Shown in pieces: positions 51,793 to 60,099 of a DNA stretch of 64,000 nucleotides. The stretch covers positions 248,001-312,000 of the forward strand of contig NZ_LT627735.1 in NCBI RefSeq assembly GCF_900101765.1. The letters are read 5' to 3'. The notes beneath the pieces were generated by a model. It made no database searches, was not told where the DNA came from, and was given only the letters and a program-made list of their open reading frames with translations. The stretch's first letter is position 1; every line of letters begins with the position of its first letter. Made by a program: the position numbers and the translations under genes. The stretch comes from Nonlabens sp. Hel1_33_55. GTDB lineage: Bacteria; Bacteroidota; Bacteroidia; Flavobacteriales; Flavobacteriaceae.

Positions 51793-53075
51793 ATGTTCTG
51801 ATTATAAATACGTATTCCCATGGCGGTGCCGCTAACGCCTGTATACGATTGCATGAAGGATTGTTGGATTCAGGTGTGAATAGCAAATTGCTTTTTAAGG
51901 TCAAGTTAAAGAACGTTCGAGAGTCGTATTCTTTTCAGGAGACACAAATACCATATCCTGTTTTCAAGAGAAAGTATTATAAGTGGAGGTACATAATTTT
52001 GGACTTGTTGCCTCAGCGATTTCGAAAGTATTTCTTATCTCAAGAATACTATTTGAAGCAACGTCCCTCAAATTTGGAACATTTTTCTTTTCCAACTTCA
52101 AATTTCGACCTTACTAGAAATATACTTTACGAAGAAGCTGATATAATTAATCTTCATTGGGTTGCAGAATTTTTAAACTTTCAAACCTTCTTCACTAAAA
52201 ATAAAAAGCCTTTAGTATGGACTCTTCACGATATGAACCCATTTACTGGAGGAGAGCATTATGAAGAGGAATTTTCTGGAATTGATGAAAGTGACACACT
52301 TAAACCTAGAATTATCAACCTAGATGATAAATCATTTTACGAATCGATTGTTAACGATAAAATAAAGGCCTTGAAGGAAACAACCCGATTGACTGTGGTA
52401 GCGCCCTCAAATTGGCTTTGTAATGAGGCTAAAAAAAGTCGGGTATTGGGTAGGTTTGAAACATATAGAATTCCATATGGTTTAGATCAAAAGGTTTTCA
52501 GACAATACGATAAGCAAGTTGCAAGAGATGTATTGAACATTAAAACTGAAAAGTCTGTTATTCTCTTTGTTTCAGATAAGATTGACAGTGAACGTAAGGG
52601 TATCAAGATTCTGCTGCGATCTCTACGTTTAATTAATCAAGAAAATCATCTTTTATGTATTGCCGGCGATGTTAAGGACTTGGATTTAGATGATTTTCAA
52701 TGCGAGACTCATTTGTTAGGTCATATTAAAGACGATCGAATAATGAGTTTATGTTACAATGCTGCAGATGTTTTCATTATTCCATCACTTATGGATAATT
52801 TACCTAATACCGTTTTAGAATCGTTGATGTGCGGTACTCCAGTTATAGGTTTTGCTATAGGCGGCATTCCCGACATGATTATAGATGAGGAGAATGGAAT
52901 ACTTGTCAAACACATTTCTCCGCAAAATCTAGCTAAGGCTATTTCTGAATTTTTCTTAAATGCCAATACATTTGACCGCGAATCAATTAGTCAAAAAGCT
53001 ATCGAAAAATACAGTCTTGAGATTCAGGCAGCTTCCTACGTAAAGCTTTATAATAGAGTCGAAAACGAAATATGA
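51789..53075 (+). CDS. Family 4 glycosyltransferase
   Basis: 428 residues, GT-B fold. MNVLIINTYSHGGAANACIRL is the acceptor-side start. VVAPSNWLCNEAK and the donor-site element IPSLMDNLPNTVLESLMCGTPVIGF, containing the E-x7-E type pattern, with GGIPDMIIDEENGILV, complete the retaining GT4 pattern. It overlaps both neighbours by 4 bases (ATGA). AT-rich. Nucleotide-sugar specificity unknown. Confidence 0.9.
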   Translation: MNVLIINTYSHGGAANACIRLHEGLLDSGVNSKLLFKVKLKNVRESYSFQETQIPYPVFKRKYYKWRYIILDLLPQRFRKYFLSQEYYLKQRPSNLEHFSFPTSNFDLTRNILYEEADIINLHWVAEFLNFQTFFTKNKKPLVWTLHDMNPFTGGEHYEEEFSGIDESDTLKPRIINLDDKSFYESIVNDKIKALKETTRLTVVAPSNWLCNEAKKSRVLGRFETYRIPYGLDQKVFRQYDKQVARDVLNIKTEKSVILFVSDKIDSERKGIKILLRSLRLINQENHLLCIAGDVKDLDLDDFQCETHLLGHIKDDRIMSLCYNAADVFIIPSLMDNLPNTVLESLMCGTPVIGFAIGGIPDMIIDEENGILVKHISPQNLAKAISEFFLNANTFDRESISQKAIEKYSLEIQAASYVKLYNRVENEI

Positions 53076-53848
53076 AATTATCTATCATAACTGTCAATCT
53101 TAATAATTATACAGGTCTGCAACGTACGCTGAAAAGTGTTGCAGGGCAGTTTTACAAAGATTTTGAACATATAATTATCGATGGAGGATCAACGGACGGT
53201 AGTAAAGAATATCTCGAAGCAAATACGGATTTGTTTACGAATTACATAAGTGAATTAGATGTTGGTATCTATGATGCAATGAATAAAGGTGCTGCTCTGG
53301 CAAAAGCAGATTACCTTTATTTTTTAAATAGTGGTGATGACCTCGAAGGAAAAACAGCACTGAAAAATATTGTGGCGTACCTCAACGGTGAAGACTTGAT
53401 ATATTTCGATATTAATGTTATCGATGGCGTCTTGACAAATATCAAGAAAGCACCCGCAAAATTAAGTTTTAGATACATTTACGATGACTTACCTGCTCAT
53501 CAAGCAACCTTTGTGAAAAGGTCCCTTTTTGAAAGACTTAACGGTTACGATGCTAGCTTGAAGATTGTCGCAGACTGGAAATTTTTTGCGCTCGCTGTAC
53601 TGAAATATGATGCCTCTCATAAGTATGTTCCAACAACATTCTCCAATTTTTATACTGGTGGAATCAGTTCTATCGAAAAGAATAGAAAAGCCTTGGAAAA
53701 TGAACGAAAGCTAATTTTGGAAAAGGAATTCCCAATTCTGCTTGAAGATATCAGGCATCAATTCAAGTTGCAGCGTATACTGCGTAACCTCAGAAAATCA
53801 AAAAAAATACAATGGCTGCAGCGATTGGGTTTATTAGATAAATTTTAA
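53072..53848 (+). CDS. Family 2 glycosyltransferase (pair member A)
   Basis: 258 residues. GT-A fold: LSIITVNLNNYTGLQRTLKS, HIIIDGGSTDGSKEY, LDVGIYDAMNKGAALAKADY and FLNSGDDLEGK (nucleotide and metal site). The later DLPAHQATFVKRSLFERLNGYDASLKIVADWKF region is shared with the gene at 55747. WcaA/WcaE-like. Its stop codon shares one base with the ATG of the next gene (TAATG). Confidence 0.9.
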   Translation: MKLSIITVNLNNYTGLQRTLKSVAGQFYKDFEHIIIDGGSTDGSKEYLEANTDLFTNYISELDVGIYDAMNKGAALAKADYLYFLNSGDDLEGKTALKNIVAYLNGEDLIYFDINVIDGVLTNIKKAPAKLSFRYIYDDLPAHQATFVKRSLFERLNGYDASLKIVADWKFFALAVLKYDASHKYVPTTFSNFYTGGISSIEKNRKALENERKLILEKEFPILLEDIRHQFKLQRILRNLRKSKKIQWLQRLGLLDKF

Positions 53849-54807
53849 TGTTTGAAGTCTCTGTCATCATACCTGTTTTTAATGCTGATCAATTTATTGA
53901 AAAGGCTGTAAGATCTGCTTCAGAATTACCGCAGGTTCGTGAAATAATTATCGTTAACGATGGTAGCACTGATGGAACCTCTGATATACTAAAACGGCTG
54001 TCCGTTGAAATTGATCAAGTTTGTATTTTTCATCATGCGGATAATAGCAATAAAGGAAGGTCTGCCAGTAGGAATCTTGGGATTCAAAACGCCAAATCAG
54101 AATTTATCGCGTTTCTGGATGCAGATGACTATTACCTAGAGAATCGTTTTTTAAGGGATTCTGAAATTTTGAAAGGTAATATAGATTGTGATGGTGTTTA
54201 TAATGCCATCGGTGTTGAATTTTATCGAGAAGAACGGCCTGGTGAGAGAGATAAACTTGAACTAATAAGCTTAAATAAAACTGTTGAGCCAGACGCCTTA
54301 TTCGAATCCTTAATATCAGGTAATGACGGTTATTTTTCATTGGATGCGTTAACGGTTAGAAAATCTTTAATTCAAGCTGTAGGTGGTTTTAATGAGAAAC
54401 TTGAAGTTTCAGAGGACACTGAATTAATTTGGAAATTATCCTTGAAAGGTGATCTTCTACCTGGTATATTGAGAGATCCTGTAGCTGTCAGGGGAGTTCA
54501 TGATAATAATATATTCAATCAAGAGTCATCATATAAAAATTCTGAACTCCAGTTTTACATATCCTTATTTAAGTGGCATGCTAGAAACTTCAAATCGAAA
54601 AGTATCAGCGAGTGTTTATTGGAACGGGTTTGGATCATCAAACGTCAAGAGCAAGATAATATATTAGCAGAATTACTATTTAGCTTCCAATTGCTTTTTT
54701 CAAATTTCAGGTTTCAAACTTTTAATTCGCAAATAAAATACAATGCGATAACCATTTTGATGAAAAGAATCAAAAATCGTATTAAGCGAAAGAAGCATTA
54801 TGCATAG
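53848..54807 (+). CDS. Family 2 glycosyltransferase (pair member B)
   Basis: 319 residues. FEVSVIIPVFNADQFIEKAV start; IIIVNDGSTDGTSDIL; NRGx-type element NSNKGRSASRNLGIQNAKSE; and FLDADDYYLENRF. The C-terminal part (YFSLDALTVRKSLIQAVGGFN, EVSEDTELIWKLSLKGDLL, VRGVHDNN) is shared with the next gene, showing duplication. Overlaps the next gene by 8 bases. AT-rich. Confidence 0.9.
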   Translation: MFEVSVIIPVFNADQFIEKAVRSASELPQVREIIIVNDGSTDGTSDILKRLSVEIDQVCIFHHADNSNKGRSASRNLGIQNAKSEFIAFLDADDYYLENRFLRDSEILKGNIDCDGVYNAIGVEFYREERPGERDKLELISLNKTVEPDALFESLISGNDGYFSLDALTVRKSLIQAVGGFNEKLEVSEDTELIWKLSLKGDLLPGILRDPVAVRGVHDNNIFNQESSYKNSELQFYISLFKWHARNFKSKSISECLLERVWIIKRQEQDNILAELLFSFQLLFSNFRFQTFNSQIKYNAITILMKRIKNRIKRKKHYA

Positions 54808-55750
54808 AGATAAAAAAATCACCGTGATTATTCCTGCTTTTAATGTAGAAAAATTTCTTTCTAAATCAGTTGAATCCGCCTTGATTCAAAAAGAAGTTGG
54901 TGAAATTATCATTGTTGAAGACGGCAGTACGGACAATACATTAAAAATAGCAGAGTCATTTAGTTTTCGTAATAATAGAATAAAAGTTCTCACTCATCCT
55001 AATAATGTGAACAGAGGTAGAGGTGCTACTAGAAATTTGGGTATTCAAAATGCAAATTATGACCTAATAGCTTTTTTAGATGCTGATGATTATTTCTTGA
55101 AAGGACGTTTCACAAATGATTTGAATATATTAACGGATAAGTCAGTAGATGGAGTTTATAATGCTGTCGGATTTAACTTCTATCGGGAAATAAAACCAGG
55201 AGAAGAAATACATTTCAAACCAAACACATTATCAAAGAAACTTGCGCCAGAGAATTTATTTGAAGGTATTGTATCCAGTAAATATGGATATTTGCATTTG
55301 AATGGTTTGACAGTAAGAAGAGAATCTTTAATCAGGCTAGGTTTATTTAATGAGTCTTTGAAAGTAACTCAAGATTCGGACTTGATATTTAAGTTATCCT
55401 TGAAATATAGATTATGCCCAAGTATAATTGATATTCCCTCCTCAATGCGAGGAATACACGATGATAACGTGTTTAATAAATCTGAGGTTTATATTGAATA
55501 CAATCCTAAGCTTTTCGAATCGTTAGTTGTTTGGTCTTTAGAAAATGAGATACCAATGGATCGAATAGATCTATTATTACAGTGGCTCTGGCACCATAAA
55601 TTTAAACAGCGGCTAAATTTATTACAGGAGAGTATCTATTGGTTGAAATTAATAATAAATAACCCTATTTTACTCACTTCAAGTTTATCGATTAAGTACT
55701 TTCCAATAGTGAGAAAGCGCAAGCAGATTTTTAGTTTTTTATATCAATGA
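54800..55750 (+). CDS. Family 2 glycosyltransferase (pair member B')
   Basis: 316 residues, paralogous to the previous gene: RGATRNLGIQNANYDLIAFL against RSASRNLGIQNAKSEFIAFL, and YLHLNGLTVRRESLIRLGLFN against YFSLDALTVRKSLIQAVGGFN. VIIPAFNVEKFLSKSVES and IIIVEDGSTDNTLKIA form the nucleotide site. It probably adds a related sugar or uses a different linkage. Overlaps the following gene by 4 bases. AT-rich. Confidence 0.9.
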   Translation: MHRDKKITVIIPAFNVEKFLSKSVESALIQKEVGEIIIVEDGSTDNTLKIAESFSFRNNRIKVLTHPNNVNRGRGATRNLGIQNANYDLIAFLDADDYFLKGRFTNDLNILTDKSVDGVYNAVGFNFYREIKPGEEIHFKPNTLSKKLAPENLFEGIVSSKYGYLHLNGLTVRRESLIRLGLFNESLKVTQDSDLIFKLSLKYRLCPSIIDIPSSMRGIHDDNVFNKSEVYIEYNPKLFESLVVWSLENEIPMDRIDLLLQWLWHHKFKQRLNLLQESIYWLKLIINNPILLTSSLSIKYFPIVRKRKQIFSFLYQ

Positions 55751-56535
55751 ATTCACTAGTATCCATCATCACTGTGAACTATAATAATCTGAAAGGATTG
55801 CAATTGGCGATGGAAAGTGTTCTTGAGCAGAACTTTCAAGAATTTGAATATATTATTATCGATGGTGGATCCACAGATGGCAGTATAGAATACATAGAGA
55901 GCAAGAAAGATATTATTGACTATTTCTCAAGTGAACCGGACGCCGGTGTTTATGATGCCATGAATAAAGGCATAGCGGCGGCAACTGGGGATTATATCTT
56001 ATTTCTTAATTCTGGTGATCATTTCGCTTCTTCCACCAGTCTGGCAAACGCAATACCGCATCTGGGAAATAAGGACATCGTTTATTTTGATTTAGGGGTT
56101 GTAGAAAATAAAACCACTTCAATAAAATATTACCCAGACGAGCTCTCTTTCTCTTATTTTGTAATGGATTCCCTGCCACATCCAGCAACATTTATAAGGC
56201 GTTCCGCGTTCGCGAAAGCGGGATTATACGACATCAATCTAACCATTTGTGCAGATTGGAAATTTTTTATGGATGCCATCTGTAAGTTTGGATGCTCCCA
56301 TAAACATGTTGATGAAGTTCTTTCCACGTTTTACATAGGTGGTTTAAGCTCAGACCCCAAAAATTATGGTGTCAAGACAAAGGAGCGAGAGATGGTGCTA
56401 CAGAATGGATATGCGCCGTTCATTAAAGATATAAAGGACGTTGTTTTGCTTAAAAAACAATTGAAGACATTGAGGTCTTCAAGAATCATCACAACACTTG
56501 TCAAATGGGGACTGCTCCACAAAATTGATGGATAA
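55747..56535 (+). CDS. Family 2 glycosyltransferase (pair member A')
   Basis: 262 residues, paralogous to the gene at 53072: YIIIDGGSTDGSIEYIE against HIIIDGGSTDGSKEYLE, DAGVYDAMNKGIAAATGDY against DVGIYDAMNKGAALAKADY, and DLTICADWKF-type ends. FLNSGDHFAS is the DxD-like region. The imperfect palindrome codes for RSAFAKAGLYD; the paralogue has RSLFERLNGYD at the same place with the same length, a direct view of how the palindrome was written into a protein. GC is higher than in 53072. Confidence 0.9.
   Translation: MNSLVSIITVNYNNLKGLQLAMESVLEQNFQEFEYIIIDGGSTDGSIEYIESKKDIIDYFSSEPDAGVYDAMNKGIAAATGDYILFLNSGDHFASSTSLANAIPHLGNKDIVYFDLGVVENKTTSIKYYPDELSFSYFVMDSLPHPATFIRRSAFAKAGLYDINLTICADWKFFMDAICKFGCSHKHVDEVLSTFYIGGLSSDPKNYGVKTKEREMVLQNGYAPFIKDIKDVVLLKKQLKTLRSSRIITTLVKWGLLHKIDG
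56205..56220. repeat. Dispersed palindrome, copy 17, one mismatch (in GT2)
   Basis: CGCGTTCGCGAAAGCG differs from the consensus by one base (G for T) in the left arm. Read as S-A-F-A-K-A. Confidence 0.85.
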
Positions 56536-57385
56536 ACTGGTTTCCATAATTGTACCATGCTACAAACAGGCTCATTTTCTTGCTCAGGCGCTGGAATCAG
56601 TCCTACAGCAAACCTACACTCAGTGGGAATGTATAATTGTTAACGATGGTAGTCCAGACCATACTGCTACCATAGCAAGAGAATGGGTGGCGCAGGATTC
56701 ACGATTTAGGTATCTGGAAAAGGAAAATGGAGGTTTGTCATCTGCACGTAACGCTGGAATATCGATCAGCAATGGGCAGCTGGTCTTACCACTGGACGCT
56801 GATGACATACTGCATTCTGATTATCTTTCAAAACTTGTCCCTGGATTGACGCAGGATGAGCAGTTGTGCATCATTTCATGTTACACAAGTTTTTTTACTA
56901 GGTCAAAGCAGAATACCTACTTCAACCTACAACCCGCAGGATCCACAATCATCAACATACTGTACCAAAACCAATTGATTGCAACCTCACTTTTCTACCG
57001 GTCTTCATGGGAAGATGTAGGTGGTTACGACGAGCAGATGAAAACAGGTTTTGAAGACTGGGAATTCTGGTTACGCATTCTAAAGGCAGAAAACAAATCC
57101 TATAAAATCGTTCCCGAGGTTTTGTTCTATTATAGAAAATCAAAGCAGTCGATGCTGGTAGATACGCTGACTAACCATTTTGAATCCACTAAAAAATACA
57201 TCATTCAAAAACATCCAGAACTGTACAAATCAGATTTTCATAATTTCACATCAGTACAATTTCACTATTTAGAAACGGCTAAGGCCCGTGAAAATAAGAT
57301 CAAAAATTCCATGGAATACAAACTGGGCCGTATCATCCTGAAGCCTTTGAGATACATTTATTCCATGATGAGGAAAAAAAAATAG
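56528..57385 (+). CDS. Family 2 glycosyltransferase
   Basis: 285 residues from ATG 56528 (MDKLVSIIVPCYKQAHFL); an ATG at 56498 is in frame but lies inside the preceding gene and adds nothing family-like. Nucleotide site CIIVNDGSPDHTATIAREW, SARNAGI, and DxD LDADDILHSDY. GFEDWEFWLRILKAENKSY near the end is the ED/W acceptor motif common in this subfamily. Overlaps the upstream gene by 8 bases. Closely similar to the gene at 58180. Confidence 0.9.
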   Translation: MDKLVSIIVPCYKQAHFLAQALESVLQQTYTQWECIIVNDGSPDHTATIAREWVAQDSRFRYLEKENGGLSSARNAGISISNGQLVLPLDADDILHSDYLSKLVPGLTQDEQLCIISCYTSFFTRSKQNTYFNLQPAGSTIINILYQNQLIATSLFYRSSWEDVGGYDEQMKTGFEDWEFWLRILKAENKSYKIVPEVLFYYRKSKQSMLVDTLTNHFESTKKYIIQKHPELYKSDFHNFTSVQFHYLETAKARENKIKNSMEYKLGRIILKPLRYIYSMMRKKK

Positions 57386-57397
57386 ATTATCCAGAGT

Positions 57398-58129
57398 ATG
57401 CTAAGTGTCGTCATAAGAACTAAAAATCAAGCTCCCGCACTCAGGTTTCTGCTGAAGAATCTAACAGAGCGCTATGCAGGCGACGTGGATGAGATTGTAG
57501 TAATCGACAACCTTTCCACAGACAACAGCCAGCAGATTGCCCTGAATCACGGTGCAAGATTTGAAACCATAGAAAAGTTCAGCTATGGTGGCAGTGCAAA
57601 TTTTGCCGCCTCAAAGGCCACACATCCTATAATCGTTATCTTCAGCGCGCATTCCTACCCCATAAGTCATGACTTTTTTAAGCTCATCAAAAAAAGCTTT
57701 GATGCAAATCCCAACCTTGCTGGGATACGCTGCCTGCACAATTCCAGCGACTACCGCAACTATATCAATGGTGTTACCGTACAACAGGATCCAAATCGAT
57801 CTGGACTGATTTTTTCTGGTTCCGCTTTCGCGAAAGCGATATGGCAAAAGCATCCCTTCAAGGAAGATGTAGCTACGTTTGAAGATAAGGAGTGGACTAC
57901 ACGAGTGGTAGCTGCCGGTTACGATATTGAGCTGGTTCCTGCTATTTTCAGCTATGAAATCAAAAGATCCAAAAATCAGGAGCTATTCCGTTTCAAAAAT
58001 GATCTGGTAGGGAATTATCAATTGTGGCATCAGGATGTGAGTATTCTATCGGGACTTAAGGGATTTCTGGCGAGTATTAAACGCTATACCATTGATTGGA
58101 TTGTAAGTATCTGGTTTTCCTTAAGGTGA
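57398..58129 (+). CDS. Family 2 glycosyltransferase, rhamnosyltransferase-like
   Basis: 243 residues. MLSVVIRTKNQAPALRFLLK; VVIDNLSTDNSQQIA at the nucleotide site; SAHSYPISHDFFKL in place of a DxD; and EDVATFEDKEWTTRVVAAGY with the acidic acceptor motif. The motif set resembles small rhamnosyl/galactofuranosyl-type GT2 enzymes. The palindrome codes for GSAFAKAIWQ. It separates two closely similar GT2 genes. Confidence 0.87.
   Translation: MLSVVIRTKNQAPALRFLLKNLTERYAGDVDEIVVIDNLSTDNSQQIALNHGARFETIEKFSYGGSANFAASKATHPIIVIFSAHSYPISHDFFKLIKKSFDANPNLAGIRCLHNSSDYRNYINGVTVQQDPNRSGLIFSGSAFAKAIWQKHPFKEDVATFEDKEWTTRVVAAGYDIELVPAIFSYEIKRSKNQELFRFKNDLVGNYQLWHQDVSILSGLKGFLASIKRYTIDWIVSIWFSLR
57823..57838. 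repeat. Dispersed palindrome, copy 18 (in GT2)
   Basis: Exact 16-mer read as S-A-F-A-K-A. Confidence 0.95.
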
Positions 58130-58179
58130 TTCATCGAAATAGTCCTATTCAACATGAATAAGCCTGAAAAGTTTTAAGA

Positions 58180-59043
58180 ATGTTGTCAGAGCAATTAATA
58201 AGCGTCATTATTCCCTGTTATAATCAAGCGAGCTTTCTGAATGAAACCCTGGAATCTGTTTATGAGCAATCATATGCGGACTGGGAATGCATCATTGTCA
58301 ATGATGGTAGCACCGATAATACGCAACAAATTGCTGAGCGATGGGTCAAAAAAGACGTAAGATTCAAGTACTATTTTCAGGATAACAGCGGCTTGAGTGC
58401 AGCTAGAAATAAAGGTTTAAAAGAGTCACGTGGTGATTTTATACAGCTACTGGACTCAGATGATCTAATTAACAAGGAAAAATTTGAGGTGCAATTGAAT
58501 GAAATTAAAGAAAGTGATGTATCGATCTGCAATTATTTTCCCTTTATGCATGAAAATCCCTTACAAAAAGCTCCCTATCGATATTTACCTCCTTTCTTAG
58601 CTCCTGACAAATTGCTGAGAGATTTAATCATAGACTGGGAATATAGAAAATCCTTTCCACCACACTGTGTTTTGTTCAGAGCCTCTCTGGTTAAAGATAA
58701 TGCTCTGTCGTTCGTCGAGGATCTTCCCAATCATGAGGACTGGGTTTTTTGGGTAATGTTGTTTCATAGCGCAAATTCTATTAAACAAACATCATCAATT
58801 TTGGCAAAATATAGGATTCACTCGAATTCAATGAGTACGAATTTTCATGAGATGCGTGCGGGATTTTTGCAGGCCACTGATTTTTTGGAAAACTATTTTT
58901 TGAAGATGAATGAAGTCATAATGGTTCGACTGATCCGTATAAAGCGCAAAGAGATCAAAGCCCGTCAGAACAGGAAAACGTCTCCATTATGGAATTTGGC
59001 GAAGCGTTATTACCGTAAAATTAAATCAAGATTCGTAGGCTGA
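58180..59043 (+). CDS. Family 2 glycosyltransferase
   Basis: 287 residues. LISVIIPCYNQASFLNETLE; CIIVNDGSTDNTQQIAERW; LSAARNKGL; LLDSDDLINKEKF (metal site); and LPNHEDWVFWVMLF (acceptor motif). Similar to the gene at 56528 (YTQWECIIVNDGS against YADWECIIVNDGS), so these two probably derive from one ancestor. Basic C-terminal tail (KIKSRFVG). It is the last gene of the first + strand run; the next gene is on the opposite strand. Confidence 0.9.
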   Translation: MLSEQLISVIIPCYNQASFLNETLESVYEQSYADWECIIVNDGSTDNTQQIAERWVKKDVRFKYYFQDNSGLSAARNKGLKESRGDFIQLLDSDDLINKEKFEVQLNEIKESDVSICNYFPFMHENPLQKAPYRYLPPFLAPDKLLRDLIIDWEYRKSFPPHCVLFRASLVKDNALSFVEDLPNHEDWVFWVMLFHSANSIKQTSSILAKYRIHSNSMSTNFHEMRAGFLQATDFLENYFLKMNEVIMVRLIRIKRKEIKARQNRKTSPLWNLAKRYYRKIKSRFVG

Positions 59044-59063
59044 TATTTTTAATACGCAGTTTT

Positions 59064-59915
59064 TTATTTGTTTATGAATTTTAGGGTCTTCTTTTTTGCT
59101 CTCCGCAATTTCAGAATCAGTTGGGCCCACAAAGACGGTTTGTATTCTTTGACATATTGCTTGTTAGACAAACCCCCAAAATCAGTATCGTAAGTAAATA
59201 GCGCCTTATGTCGTACTGCTATTGTTTCATTTCTAGTGTAAGAAATAAGGGGTATGTTTCCTATCATCGATGCTGTGATTGCAAATGTTGAATATTTAGA
59301 TGACATGTAAATAGATTGACATAGACTCAAAGCAAAGAAATCAACATACTCACCAGGAACTTCCTTACTGCAAATGGGATCAATTATTTTAATGGATTTA
59401 TTCAGTTTTTTCCGTAAGACCCTTTTGTAGGACGACTGGTCTGAACAGATAAAAATATGCTTGGGTTTAAGCGTATTGATTAAGTTAATTGTTTTTGCGA
59501 TGTAAAGATTGAACTCTTCATAATCTTTCATGAAGTGATCGTGGTTTTTTCCTATACGGTCCGTTCCTCGCAAATGGATACCTACTGGTTTGATATCATT
59601 TTCAAAAAAAATATCAAATGCTGGTTCGATTTTTTTGGCAGCTGCCAAAACCTCTCTCTGAGTTAAATTTTGAAAGTGTTGATTTTGTTTTTCTGGATCT
59701 ACATTCAATTCTAATTCCTTCGAGGCTGGTGCATTTTTAAGAATTGAAACACGATCTGCGCTTAGAAAAATATCATAACTTCTATAGGCGTATTTATTTT
59801 CCCATATATAGTTGATTTTCATGTTCTTTTTCAACGAATATGCTTCCAATAAAATTATTTGCTCCAGTCTGTTGCCTATGCCATCAGGCCTTCCGTAAAA
59901 ATTATAATCGACCAT
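59064..59915 (-). CDS. Fucosyltransferase-like (GT11/NodZ-like) protein
   Basis: 283 residues. The N-terminus MVDYNFYGRPDGIGNRLEQI has the GxGNR-type element. VGIHLRGTDRIGKNHDHF is the HxRxxDR motif of GDP-fucose-binding GT-B enzymes (NodZ, FUT8, POFUT). HIFICSDQSSYKRVL and SICLS-type end follow the family order, with SKYSTFAITASMIGNIPLISY close to the donor site. Likely transfers fucose or a related sugar; the class is moderately sure. It is transcribed against the operon, in a 1.1-kb break of it. Confidence 0.72.
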   Translation of the reverse strand: MVDYNFYGRPDGIGNRLEQIILLEAYSLKKNMKINYIWENKYAYRSYDIFLSADRVSILKNAPASKELELNVDPEKQNQHFQNLTQREVLAAAKKIEPAFDIFFENDIKPVGIHLRGTDRIGKNHDHFMKDYEEFNLYIAKTINLINTLKPKHIFICSDQSSYKRVLRKKLNKSIKIIDPICSKEVPGEYVDFFALSLCQSIYMSSKYSTFAITASMIGNIPLISYTRNETIAVRHKALFTYDTDFGGLSNKQYVKEYKPSLWAQLILKLRRAKKKTLKFINK

Positions 59916-60099
59916 TAAACTCTTTATTCTATATTAGCTTGAAATTCCAAATACCCAATACTGATAAAGTCTCACGTATTGACAATAGATAAAACTTCAA
60001 CGGAAATAGGGATTGGTACAAATCTAAGTGGTAATGGAGAAATATACTGTTGTTTAAAAGCAAGCCTTAGAAAATAGTGCATAAACAGATAATCTACGT

